Shown here one piece after another: positions 33,533-41,564 of a stretch of DNA of 64,000 bases; position 1 is the first letter of the stretch; each line of letters begins with the position of its first letter. The stretch lies in the NCBI GenBank assembly GCA_964581115.1, contig CAZOMY010000003.1, forward strand, positions 62,001-126,000, in the 5' to 3' direction. The stretch is from 2-02-FULL-55-14 sp964581115 (lineage in GTDB: Bacteria; Bacteroidota; Ignavibacteria; UBA10030). The translations under genes were made by a program, and so were the position numbers. The notes under the pieces are model-generated. The model saw nothing but the letters and a program-made list of their open reading frames with translations, ran no database searches and was not told where the DNA came from.

Positions 33533-34612
33533 GTGGACGCGCCCGCAAGGATCCTCATCATCCGCTTCAGCTCGATCGGCGACATCGTGCTCGCCTCGCC
33601 CCTGATTCGTGCGCTCAGGAACCGGTTTCCGACCGCGCAGATCGATTTTGTGACAAAGGCCGAGTACGCCGAGTTGGTCCGATCGAACCATGCCTTGAAC
33701 TTCACCTTTTCGTACGACAGCGGCACCGGTTTTGAAGGACTTCGAGCACTGAAGCGGCGGCTGGCGTCGGAGCGGTACGACCTCGTCATCGACATTCACA
33801 ACAGTCTGCGCAGCCGGTTCATCAGGAGCCTGCGGGGCGTGCGCGACATTGTCGTCGTCGACAAGCGCGTGCTCGAGCGGACGGCGCTCGTGAAGCTCAA
33901 GAAGAATTTGTACCGTGAGGTCGTTTCGGTCGCCGACCGGTATCTGGAACCTGTCGCACCGTGGGGGGTCGTGAATGATGGCAAAGGACTCGACCTCCAT
34001 ATCACGGACGAGACGCTCTTCGGCGTCAATGCCCGTATGGCGCGACTGAAGCTGCATCGATTCGAGGCGGCGTTCGGTCTCTGTCCAGGAGCGCGCCACA
34101 TGACGAAGCGTTGGCCGGCTGAGCGCTACGCCGAGACGGGCATTCGGTTGGTGAAGCAGACGGACGGGGTGATTCTCCTCTTTGGCGGCCCGGAAGACCG
34201 GGGGACGACCTCCGCCATCGCAGACGCGATCGGGGCCGCGGCTGGCTTGGAGCGTGTGTTCGACCTGGCTGGTGAATTGTCAATCATGGAGACGGCGGCA
34301 GCGTTCGAGTATGTCGACGTGGTCGTCACGAATGATTCGGGCCTTATGCACGTGGCGGCGGCACGACGGCGGCCGCTCGTGGCGGTCTTCGGGTCGACCG
34401 TGCGCGAATTCGGATTCTTTCCCGTACATTCTGACGCGACCGTGCTCGAAGTGCGGGGGCTCGACTGTCGGCCTTGTTCGCCTATCGGACGCGCCTCGTG
34501 TCCCGAAAGTCATCTCCGCTGTCTCACAGATACGACCGTCGAGGCAGTCGTGCAGTCGGTCCTGGATCGACGGGCTTCGCTACGAGGCCGTGCGCTCGCC
34601 GACTCGAATTGA
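33533..34612 (+). CDS. GT9-family glycosyltransferase (ADP-heptose:LPS heptosyltransferase-like)
   Basis: A 359-residue glycosyltransferase of the GT9 family, which adds heptose to the LPS inner core. The start RILIIRFSSIGDIVLASPLI is diagnostic, followed by a GT-B fold with LCPGARHMTKRWPAERYAE (nucleotide-sugar site), FDLAGELSIMETAAAFEYVD and VVTNDSGLMHVAAARRRP (catalytic-site segment). The C-terminal CRPCSPIGRASCP Cys motif is typical of the family. GTG start; no usable ATG lies nearby and the conserved core begins at residue 6. Divergent from MoxR. No other LPS genes are adjacent. Confidence 0.9.
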   Translation: MDAPARILIIRFSSIGDIVLASPLIRALRNRFPTAQIDFVTKAEYAELVRSNHALNFTFSYDSGTGFEGLRALKRRLASERYDLVIDIHNSLRSRFIRSLRGVRDIVVVDKRVLERTALVKLKKNLYREVVSVADRYLEPVAPWGVVNDGKGLDLHITDETLFGVNARMARLKLHRFEAAFGLCPGARHMTKRWPAERYAETGIRLVKQTDGVILLFGGPEDRGTTSAIADAIGAAAGLERVFDLAGELSIMETAAAFEYVDVVVTNDSGLMHVAAARRRPLVAVFGSTVREFGFFPVHSDATVLEVRGLDCRPCSPIGRASCPESHLRCLTDTTVEAVVQSVLDRRASLRGRALADSN

Positions 34613-34638
34613 CCCAGCTTGTGGAGGATGAACCAGTC

Positions 34639-34845
34639 ATGCGACGGATCAACGAAGTGCTCCTGATGCTGCTGTACGCCACCGTCCTGAGCTCGGTGGT
34701 GGTGTTACACTACGGTTGTGAGGAGGAGCCGACCGGGCCCGACCTGAATTGTGGATCGGGACCGTTCAGCTATGATTCCAAGACCGGGATCTGCCGCGAC
34801 CTGTCGACGAACAGCATCGTGAACCCCGACTGCTGCGCGCGCTGA
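34639..34845 (+). CDS. Small exported Cys-rich hypothetical protein
   Basis: A 68-residue ORF with a hydrophobic N-terminal helix (MRRINEVLLMLLYATVLSSV) then HYGCEEEPTGPD and a short mature part with Cys at 27, 38, 52, 65 and 66, ending CCAR. A GGAGG-like Shine-Dalgarno lies about 11 nt before ATG 34639. Position -1 to Cys27 is Gly but Tyr/His at -2/-3 is a poor lipobox, so it may be a lipoprotein or a secreted disulfide-bonded peptide. Not recognised. It lies 26 bp after the GT9 gene. The good signal segment and Shine-Dalgarno support it as real. Confidence 0.5.
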   Translation: MRRINEVLLMLLYATVLSSVVVLHYGCEEEPTGPDLNCGSGPFSYDSKTGICRDLSTNSIVNPDCCAR

Positions 34846-34958
34846 CCCCGTTGCTGGGGGAATGGTGCTCATTCGACGCGTTCCATCGACCGGTGTTGCG
34901 CCCACTTCAACCCTTACGTTTCATCTTTCAATTCTCACGTCTTTCTGGTTATCGCTTC

Positions 34959-35032
34959 GACCCCGTAGCTCAGCTGGATAGAGCAACGGCCTTCTAAGCC
35001 GTAGGTCCCCGGTTCGAATCCGGGCGGGGTCA
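34959..35032 (+). tRNA. tRNA-Arg (anticodon TCT)
   Basis: A 74-nt cloverleaf: acceptor GACCCCG pairs with CGGGGTC, D arm GCTC...GAGC, anticodon stem ACGGC/GCCGT around loop CTTCTAA (anticodon TCT, reading AGA/AGG), T arm CCCGG-TTCGAAT-CCGGG, discriminator A. CCA is not encoded. Flanked by the Cys-rich ORF and an inverted-repeat terminator. Confidence 0.97.
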
Positions 35033-35119
35033 CGGGATGGGATAGAAAGCAAAAAAAGAAGCAAGAAGTATGAAGGATGATGTAAGGATGCAGGAATCGT
35101 TGAGGGCCTTGGAACAACG

Positions 35120-35142
35120 AAGGCCTCCGAAAGGAGGCCTTT
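35120..35142. terminator. Hairpin between tRNA-Arg and the convergent MacB-type permease
   Basis: AAGGCCTCC (35120-35128), loop GAAA, GGAGGCCTT (35133-35141): a perfect 9-bp stem with a GNRA tetraloop. T-tracts are short on either side, so it may work bidirectionally for the tRNA transcript (+) and for the permease transcript (-). Confidence 0.6.
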
Positions 35143-35167
35143 GATGTGTACTGACACCGCGTCGCAC

Positions 35168-36397
35168 CTACTCGTGGCGGATCGCCTCGACCGGATCCAG
35201 CCTGGATGCGCGAAGCGCAGGGTAGATGCCAAAGGCCAGCCCGACCAGGACCGCCGAGTCCACGGCCACCATGATCGACGTCCAAGTGAAGGTGGCTTCT
35301 AATGGGGCGCCGGTCAGATGCCTGATCAGCGCGGTGACGGCCACCGAACCGGCCAGCCCAAGCACGACCCCGAGCAGACTTCCGACTCCCGTGATCGCCA
35401 CCGATTCTGCCAGGAACTGCACTAGAATATCGCGGGCGCGGGCACCCGTGGCGCGCCGAATGCCGATCTCGCGGGTCCGTTCGCTTACCGACGCCAACAG
35501 AATGTTCATGATCCCGATCCCCCCAACGATCAGAGAGATCCCTGCGATCGCCCCCATGACCATCTTGAAGACGAGCATCGCCTGCGACACCTGAGCGATG
35601 CGCTGACGTGAGCTCGTGATCGTGAAATTGCCTTCGATCACGCCATATCGGTCCTTCAAAAATTGCTCGACGGTTCGCCGCACGGCTTCTCCCTCTTCGA
35701 CGCGTGCGACCTTGACCACGGCCATCGCCGTCCGTTGCTCGAGTCCGCTCAATTGCGTCAGGAGACCCTCGTGGTAGAGCAGGTAGACTCGCGGGGTCGT
35801 CTGGCTTGCCGGCTCGGTAACGATCCCGATGACGGTCCACTCGCGGCCCATGAGCCGCACACGATGTCCAATGAGCGACGCGGCGTCGCCTCCGGCACGC
35901 AGCCGACCAGCCGCATGCACCGAAAGAACCGCCAGGCCCAACGGGTCCGCTTCGTCCCTGAACCATCTTCCATGTTCGACCTTGAGGTCGAGGATCTCGC
36001 GTGCGTTCGTAAGCGTCCCGACGATCAACGTCGGGATCCGAGCCGTGTCTCCTGTCAGGCTCATTCGCGAGGAGCCCTGGACGACGAGGGTCGCACGGGC
36101 GAAACCGTCCAGTCGGTCGTTCAGAAGGTCAAGGTCTGAGGGGCGGAATTGCGGAACAGACTCTCGCTGGATACGCACGCCGTCGACCGTCTCTGCGGTC
36201 ACGGGTATGACTTGGATCAATTGGAGGTCGGTGGTGCGCTCGATCTGCTCTCGTGAGAACTGCTCCAGTCCATCCGTGACCGTAAGAATGGCGACCAGAG
36301 CTCCCACGCCGACCATGACTCCGAGGGTCGAGAGGACCGTCCGCATCATGTTGCCCCGCAAAGCGTTGAGTCCGAGTGAAACCGACGCGAGGTTCAT
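35168..36397 (-). CDS. MacB/FtsX-type ABC transporter permease
   Basis: A 409-residue inner-membrane permease of the type VII (MacB/LolE) ABC class, acting as a mechanotransmitter for export of lipoproteins or drugs or for cell-envelope signalling. N-terminal helix with LNALRGNMMRTVLSTLGVMV, periplasmic MacB_PCD domain (about 45-270), then three helices with the family motif GGIGIMNILLASVSERTREI followed by GIRRATGAR, and the terminus YPALRASRLDPVEAIRHE. Complete. The cognate ATPase and membrane-fusion protein are not adjacent, so it is an orphan permease here. No promoter of the local type was found upstream. Confidence 0.92.
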   Translation of the reverse strand: MNLASVSLGLNALRGNMMRTVLSTLGVMVGVGALVAILTVTDGLEQFSREQIERTTDLQLIQVIPVTAETVDGVRIQRESVPQFRPSDLDLLNDRLDGFARATLVVQGSSRMSLTGDTARIPTLIVGTLTNAREILDLKVEHGRWFRDEADPLGLAVLSVHAAGRLRAGGDAASLIGHRVRLMGREWTVIGIVTEPASQTTPRVYLLYHEGLLTQLSGLEQRTAMAVVKVARVEEGEAVRRTVEQFLKDRYGVIEGNFTITSSRQRIAQVSQAMLVFKMVMGAIAGISLIVGGIGIMNILLASVSERTREIGIRRATGARARDILVQFLAESVAITGVGSLLGVVLGLAGSVAVTALIRHLTGAPLEATFTWTSIMVAVDSAVLVGLAFGIYPALRASRLDPVEAIRHE

Positions 36398-36489
36398 ACG
36401 TTATACATGCTCAAAAAGCTCGTCATACGCAGAAGTGAGACTGTAGTTGCGTGGCCGGAACTGAGTCAGGCCGGAAGTGGGAGGACCGG

Positions 36490-36521
36490 TTGAGTCTGTG
36501 GGAAAGTGTGGCTATTTTTAG
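36490..36521 (+). promoter_or_regulatory. Promoter for PstS-like gene (TTG-N20-TATTTTTAG)
   Basis: TTG 36490-36492, 20 bp, then TATTTTTAG 36513-36521. Predicted leader is about 95 nt to ATG 36621. The upstream gene is divergent, so this is the only source of transcription for the small gene. Confidence 0.72.
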
Positions 36522-36620
36522 AGCGGATCCGGCGATCCTGCAGGTCGTCGGCACCCGAAATCTGACACGAGAGCACCGCTGCCTCCGGCGGCGACCATGA
36601 TCGCATAGAAAGGACCAGTC

Positions 36621-37040
36621 ATGAAGAGAGCATTCCTCTTTTCGGCAATTCTGTTGTGGGTGTCTTCGATGGCGTTGGCGCAAGTGGCGGTCATTGCCAA
36701 TCCATCGGTCACGGAGTACACGATCGACCGTCCGGTCGTCGTGAAGTTCTATACGCTGGCCGAATCGAAGTGGAGCGACGGTTCCGCGGCGACCGTGTTC
36801 GACCTCAAGCCGGATCACCCGGTCCGTGCGAAGATGCTCGACTTCATCAACAAGGAACCGTTGGAACTCCGCCGCATCTGGCTCAAGGCGGTCGCTTCGG
36901 GTAACGCGAAGGCACCCGAGGCCTTGGCGACCGAAGAAGAGGTGGTTGAGAAGGTTGCGGCCACGCCGGGCGCGGTCGGCTACGTTTCGGCCAACAAAGT
37001 CGGCAAGGGCGTCAAGGTTCTGATGCGTTTCGGCAAGTAG
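36621..37040 (+). CDS. Small PstS-like periplasmic substrate-binding protein
   Basis: A 139-residue exported protein. Signal peptide MKRAFLFSAILLWVSSMALA, then QVAVIANPSVTEYTIDRPVV, SKWSDGSAATVFDLKPDHPV and VVEKVAATPGAVGYVSANKV, matching the short family of stand-alone phosphate-type (PstS C-lobe-like) proteins found beside sensors and not with a Pst transporter. No pstCAB is in the window. It lies directly upstream of the giant multi-PAS kinase, so it may act as a periplasmic ligand-presenting partner; that is inference. A strong hairpin terminator follows, separating the two transcripts. Confidence 0.8.
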   Translation: MKRAFLFSAILLWVSSMALAQVAVIANPSVTEYTIDRPVVVKFYTLAESKWSDGSAATVFDLKPDHPVRAKMLDFINKEPLELRRIWLKAVASGNAKAPEALATEEEVVEKVAATPGAVGYVSANKVGKGVKVLMRFGK

Positions 37041-37064
37041 TCCTTGTATGAAGCTTGTTCGTGC

Positions 37065-37100
37065 AAAGGTCGCCGGGGCAGGACTCCCGGCGACCTTTGT
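37065..37100 (+). terminator. Rho-independent terminator after the PstS-like gene
   Basis: AAAGGTCGCCGGG (37065-37077) pairs with CCCGGCGACCTTT (37086-37098) over an 8-nt loop, a perfect 13-bp stem, 24 bp after the stop codon. The T-rich part is inside the 3' arm (CTTTGT). Confidence 0.75.
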
Positions 37101-37106
37101 CGTTCC

Positions 37107-37122
37107 ATAGGAATTTTCCTAC
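37107..37122 (+). promoter_or_regulatory. 7-2-7 palindrome upstream of the giant kinase
   Basis: ATAGGAA-TT-TTCCTAC. One of ten copies of a 16-bp imperfect palindrome in the signalling locus. It ends exactly 20 bp before the -33 hexamer GTTGCC (37143-37148) of the kinase promoter, so a bound protein would sit centred about 65 bp upstream of the start of transcription, a usual activator position. Confidence 0.7.
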
Positions 37123-37143
37123 CTCGTTCCAGTCATTTTGAAG

Positions 37144-37173
37144 TTGCCGAGGGGGAGAACGCCGCGTACACTG
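37144..37173 (+). promoter_or_regulatory. Promoter for giant sensor kinase (TTG-N20-TACACTG)
   Basis: TTG 37144-37146, 20 bp, then TACACTG 37167-37173. The 7-2-7 palindrome at 37107-37122 lies just upstream. Predicted leader is about 88 nt to ATG 37268. Confidence 0.65.
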
Positions 37174-37267
37174 ATTCGGGTGTTCCGGCGTCCGGCCGTT
37201 TGATAGGACCGGGCCCCAACGCTTCCGCCATGTCTCCGTCTCTTTCCGCACCGAACCGGATCGCGCC

Positions 37268-40200
37268 ATGACCGATCCTGCCACGTCCCGCTTGGGACCT
37301 CGTACGGTCGGTCCATTCACTGTTCGCGCCAAGATCGTCACGCTCTTTTCTCTGCTGGTGACGGTGGTCGCGTTCTTCGTCGGTGCGTACGTGCCAACGG
37401 TCATCGAAAAGGAGATCCTCGGTTCCGCGCTTCGACGTGGACGTCAGACCACGGCAATGGCAGGCCGGATCTTCATCGAGACCCTGCCCCGCGACGGGGT
37501 TGTGTCGGCCGCGGGCACGCTGGCACGCGTACCGTTCGACTCGACGGTCGTCTATGCCGGGGTCTTCGACGCCAACGGTACTCCGCTGGCCTGGCAGGGT
37601 CCCGTCACGGAAACTTCCGCAAGTTTGCAGGCAAGCATCGAAGAGCGGCTGACACGTCATGACCGTCTCTTGCGCACCGTCGAGCGATTGGTAGTGCACG
37701 ACCACCACGTGGGTACGCTGGTGGTCGGATATGACATCAGCTCAGATCTCGCCGAGATGCGCTCCGCCGTCACCACGTTCCATTTCGGCAGCGCAGTGTT
37801 GCTGTTGCTTGGGATCGCGGTTGCGTTCGTATCGAGCCGATGGTTGACCCGGCCGCTGACCGAACTGGTGCGGACGATGTCATCGATCGCCTCGGGCCGG
37901 CTCGACGCGCGGGCGGATGCGACGTCGAACGACGAGTTCGGAGCGCTTGGAGCCGCCTTCAACAGCATGGTCGATCACTGGACGACGGCGTCGATGCAAC
38001 TGCGCCGGAGCGAAGAGCGCTTTCGCACGTTGGTCGAGAACCTGAGCGAAGGCGTGACGATCGTTGACAGCGCCGAGACGTTTCTGTACAGCAATCATGC
38101 GGCGGATGAGATCTTCGGCGAAGAGGAGCGGGGGCTGGTCGGATGCCGTCTATCGGACTATCTCGATGAGGACCAATTGTCCGTCCTGCAGCGGCAGATC
38201 TCGGAGCGACGATCGGGGCGTCATTCGGTCTACGAGCTGACGATCCGACGTCGGGACGGTCAACGGCGGACGATCGAGATCACGGCCTCACCCCGAGCGA
38301 GTACGGCGGGCGTTTATGACGGCACGCACGGGATCTTTCGCGACATCACCGACCGCAAACTGGCCGAGGCGCGGCTGGGGGAAAGCGAAGATCGCCTGCG
38401 TCTGGCGCTCGAAGCGTCGCAGATGGGCACATGGTCGTGGGACTTCGAATCGAATCGCATGGCCTGGTCGGAACAGCTCGAGCGTATCTTCGGCCTTGCG
38501 CCGCGATCGTTCAGCGGAGACCCTGAAGATTATCTGCGCATGATCCCCGGAGAAGAGCAGCGTCGTGCCCGAAGAACGATGTACGACGCCCTCTACGGAT
38601 GGACAAAGGACCTTCACACGATCACGCATCGCATCGTGCGTCCTGACGGGTCGATGCGATGGGTGGAAGTACGGGGTACGCTCTACCGGCTGGAGAACGG
38701 GCATCCGCGGAGGATGGCCGGAACGATGGCCGACATCACATACCGCCGGATGACCGAAGGGGCCCTCGAAGCCATCGTTCGGGGCACGGCGACGACCACG
38801 GGGCGTGAGTTCCTCCAGGATCTCGTCCGTGAGCTGAGCCGCGCGTTGGGGGTCCGGCTGGCATTCGTGGCGCGGGTCGATGCGGGTCCGGCTCCAATGT
38901 TGCGCACGCTCGCGGTGGCCGACCAGGGAGCGGTGGCGCCTCCGTTCGAGTGCGAACTGCATGGGAGTCCGTGCGAACATGTCTACGGCCGCAAAGCAAC
39001 GTTTTTCGCGTCAGGGCTGCGCGACCTGTATCCCGAGAATCGCATGATCCGCGAGATCAACGGCGAGAGCTACTTTGGAGTGCCGTTGATGTCGTCGGCG
39101 AACGAACCGCTAGGCGTTCTTTCGGTCATCGGCATGCATCCGATCGAGGACTCCGACATCCTTTCGACCATCATGACCGTGTTCGGAGCCCGCGCCGCCG
39201 CCGAGCTCGAACGGATGAGGGTCGAAGAACATGTGCACCTGCTCGCGCATGCGATGATGAGCATCTCCGAAAGCGTCACGATCGAAGACATGGCGGGGAC
39301 GCTCATCTACGCCAATGAGGCCTTCGAGGAGACCTACGGCTACAGCCGGTCGGAGGCGATCGGACATCCTCGCTCGAACCTGATGTCGATCGGTGAACCT
39401 CCGGGCGACGGTTCGACCGCCACTTCGTCATGGCGCGGAGAGCAACTCCACCGTCGCAAGTCGGGATCGGTCTTCCCGGCCTTCCTCTCGACGTCCGTTA
39501 TTCCGGGCGACGACGGCAGTCCGCAAGCACGCGTGACCATCGCCACCGACCTGACGCTGGCGAAGCAGGCGGAGGAACGACTCCGTTCGACCTCCGAAAC
39601 GCTTCGGACGGTGTTCGAGGTCTCGCCGCTGGCGATCCTGATCGTTCGCGACGACCGCACGGTCGAATTCTGGAATCGCGCCGCCGAGCAGATGTTCGGC
39701 TGGCCGGCCGACGCCGTCGTCGGACGTCCCGTGCCCTGCGTTCCGGCGTCGTCGGTGCAGGAGATGGAACGTACGATGGATGCCGTCTTCGCCGGCCGGT
39801 CGTTCACGAATGTCGAGGGGCAGCTGGTGCGAAAGGACGGCAGGATGATCGACGTGGCGATCTCGTCGACCGGACTTCCGGATGCGAACGGGCATATTGG
39901 CCGTATGATGTCGATCATCACCGACATCTCCGAACGAAGGCGAGCTGAGACTGAACTGCGCAAGCTGTCGGTCGCCGTCGACCAGAGCCAGGTGTCGATC
40001 GTCATCACCGACCCGACCGGAGCCATCGAATACGTCAATCCTTTCTTCACGCAGAACTCCGGCTACGCTCGCGAAGAGGTCCTGGGGCAGAATCCGCGAA
40101 TCCTCAAGTCGGGGGAAACGCCGCCGGATATCTATCGGGAACTGTGGCAGACGCTCGTTTCCGGCCATGAATGGCGGGGCGAACTGTGCAATCGCCGGAA

Positions 40201-41059
40201 GAACGGCGAGCTCTACTGGGAATCTGCTTCGATCGCCCCGGTGCGCGACGCCCGCGGCACGACGACCCACTATATCGCCGTCAAGGCCGACATCACGCAA
40301 CGGCGGCGGGCCGAGGAAGAGGTGCGACGGCTCAACACCGAGCTGGAACGGCGCGTCGTAGAGAGGACGGCCCAGTTGGAGTCGGCCAATCGCGAGTTGG
40401 AGGCGTTTAGTTACTCGGTATCGCACGACCTGCGGGCGCCGCTGCGGCATGTGGCGAGCTACGTCGAAATGCTCCGCGACCACATCAATGGTACGCTCGA
40501 CCCGACGAGCCGACGCTATGTCGAGGCGATCACCGGCTCAGCCAAGCGCATGGGGGCCTTGATCGATGATCTGCTGGCCTTCTCGCGACTGGGACGAACG
40601 GAGGTGCGGCGGCATGAGGTGAATGTCGAAGAGATGGTGCGCGATTTATGGAGCGAACTAGAACCCGACCGCGCCGGCCGCCGCGTGTCGCTGAAGTGTG
40701 GAACCCTGCCCGTAGTGCAAGCCGATCGCACGCTCCTCAAGCAGGTCTTTATGAACCTCCTGTCGAATGCGATCAAGTTCACCCGCTACCGTGATGAAGC
40801 ACGCATCGAGGTCGATTCTGAGCCCGCTCCCGACGGTTCCGGCCGGACGGCGTTTCACGTGCGCGACAACGGGGCCGGGTTCGATATGGCCTATGCCGAC
40901 AAGTTGTTCGGCGTCTTCCAACGGCTCCACACCGTGGATGAGTTCGAAGGGACAGGGATCGGATTGGCGAATGTCCGACGGATCGTTCACCGCCACGGCG
41001 GGACGACCTGGGCCGTGGGTAGCCCGGATGGCGGAGCGACCTTCTCCTTCACGATCTAA
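37268..41059 (+). CDS. 1263-residue membrane sensor histidine kinase with five PAS and one GAF domain
   Basis: Order: TM1 (about 22-44), periplasmic sensor (45-170), TM2 (172-194), HAMP (195-248), PAS1 (255-370), PAS2 (375-495), GAF (500-650), PAS3 (655-770), PAS4 (775-895), PAS5 (900-1020), short coiled coil, HisKA with phospho-acceptor His1053 (SYSVSHDLRAPLRHVASYV) and HATPase (NLLSNAIKFT, DNGAGFDMAYADKLFGVFQR, GTGIGLANVRR). The His box is the cyanobacterial phytochrome-like/WalK type. The receiver gene at 41109 follows 49 bp later and is its likely partner. Preceded by a 7-2-7 palindrome, suggesting feedback control by the NarL-type regulator downstream. Confidence 0.9.
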   Translation: MTDPATSRLGPRTVGPFTVRAKIVTLFSLLVTVVAFFVGAYVPTVIEKEILGSALRRGRQTTAMAGRIFIETLPRDGVVSAAGTLARVPFDSTVVYAGVFDANGTPLAWQGPVTETSASLQASIEERLTRHDRLLRTVERLVVHDHHVGTLVVGYDISSDLAEMRSAVTTFHFGSAVLLLLGIAVAFVSSRWLTRPLTELVRTMSSIASGRLDARADATSNDEFGALGAAFNSMVDHWTTASMQLRRSEERFRTLVENLSEGVTIVDSAETFLYSNHAADEIFGEEERGLVGCRLSDYLDEDQLSVLQRQISERRSGRHSVYELTIRRRDGQRRTIEITASPRASTAGVYDGTHGIFRDITDRKLAEARLGESEDRLRLALEASQMGTWSWDFESNRMAWSEQLERIFGLAPRSFSGDPEDYLRMIPGEEQRRARRTMYDALYGWTKDLHTITHRIVRPDGSMRWVEVRGTLYRLENGHPRRMAGTMADITYRRMTEGALEAIVRGTATTTGREFLQDLVRELSRALGVRLAFVARVDAGPAPMLRTLAVADQGAVAPPFECELHGSPCEHVYGRKATFFASGLRDLYPENRMIREINGESYFGVPLMSSANEPLGVLSVIGMHPIEDSDILSTIMTVFGARAAAELERMRVEEHVHLLAHAMMSISESVTIEDMAGTLIYANEAFEETYGYSRSEAIGHPRSNLMSIGEPPGDGSTATSSWRGEQLHRRKSGSVFPAFLSTSVIPGDDGSPQARVTIATDLTLAKQAEERLRSTSETLRTVFEVSPLAILIVRDDRTVEFWNRAAEQMFGWPADAVVGRPVPCVPASSVQEMERTMDAVFAGRSFTNVEGQLVRKDGRMIDVAISSTGLPDANGHIGRMMSIITDISERRRAETELRKLSVAVDQSQVSIVITDPTGAIEYVNPFFTQNSGYAREEVLGQNPRILKSGETPPDIYRELWQTLVSGHEWRGELCNRRKNGELYWESASIAPVRDARGTTTHYIAVKADITQRRRAEEEVRRLNTELERRVVERTAQLESANRELEAFSYSVSHDLRAPLRHVASYVEMLRDHINGTLDPTSRRYVEAITGSAKRMGALIDDLLAFSRLGRTEVRRHEVNVEEMVRDLWSELEPDRAGRRVSLKCGTLPVVQADRTLLKQVFMNLLSNAIKFTRYRDEARIEVDSEPAPDGSGRTAFHVRDNGAGFDMAYADKLFGVFQRLHTVDEFEGTGIGLANVRRIVHRHGGTTWAVGSPDGGATFSFTI

Positions 41060-41108
41060 ACGGGACAGTCTCCCGGAATCTTCGTATACTCCGAATAGGG
41101 AGCCCACC

Positions 41109-41564
41109 ATGAATCCAAACCGCCGCATCCTCCTGGCGGAGGACGACCCTCAGGACCGCGAGTTGACGCTGAAGGCGCTTAGCGATGCGGGCATGGGACT
41201 GCGCGTCGACGTCGCCACCGATGGCGCCGACGTGCTCGACTATCTCCATTGTCGGGGACGGTTCGCCGGGCGACCACATACGATCCCGGCCCTGCTGATC
41301 CTGGACCTCAAGATGCCCAAAGTGGACGGACTGGAGGTCATTCGGCAGATCCGCAAGGATGAGGCGCTGGGAACGATGCCCATCGTCGTCCTGTCTTCGT
41401 CGCGGGAGGAGCGGGATCTGATCGCCTGCTATCGAGGCGGAGTCAATGCCTACGTCGTCAAGTCGATGGAATTCACCGATCATTTGCGTCATGTTCGGCT
41501 CCTTGGAGAGTTCTGGGGTGCCGTCAACGAGCCGCCGCCGGAATCGGCGCGCGGAGCATCTTGA
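41109..41564 (+). CDS. Rcp1-like single-domain response regulator
   Basis: A 151-residue stand-alone receiver: ILLAEDDPQDRELTLKAL (acidic pair), LILDLKMPKVDGLEVI (phospho-acceptor Asp), VVLSSSREERD (Thr/Ser switch) and YVVKSMEF (Lys). The extended loop between strand 2 and 3 (DYLHCRGRFAGRPHTIP) and the RxxRDL-type region match the Rcp1 group that partners phytochrome-like multi-PAS kinases. GGGAG precedes ATG 41109. Its stop overlaps the next kinase's TTG start (TTGA), so the two are coupled. Confidence 0.88.
   Translation: MNPNRRILLAEDDPQDRELTLKALSDAGMGLRVDVATDGADVLDYLHCRGRFAGRPHTIPALLILDLKMPKVDGLEVIRQIRKDEALGTMPIVVLSSSREERDLIACYRGGVNAYVVKSMEFTDHLRHVRLLGEFWGAVNEPPPESARGAS

Noticed and set aside
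36621..41059. Phosphate-starvation (Pst/Pho) operon
   Set aside because: Only a small PstS-like protein is present, with no pstCAB or phoU; the kinase domain set is not PhoR-like and a terminator separates the two genes.
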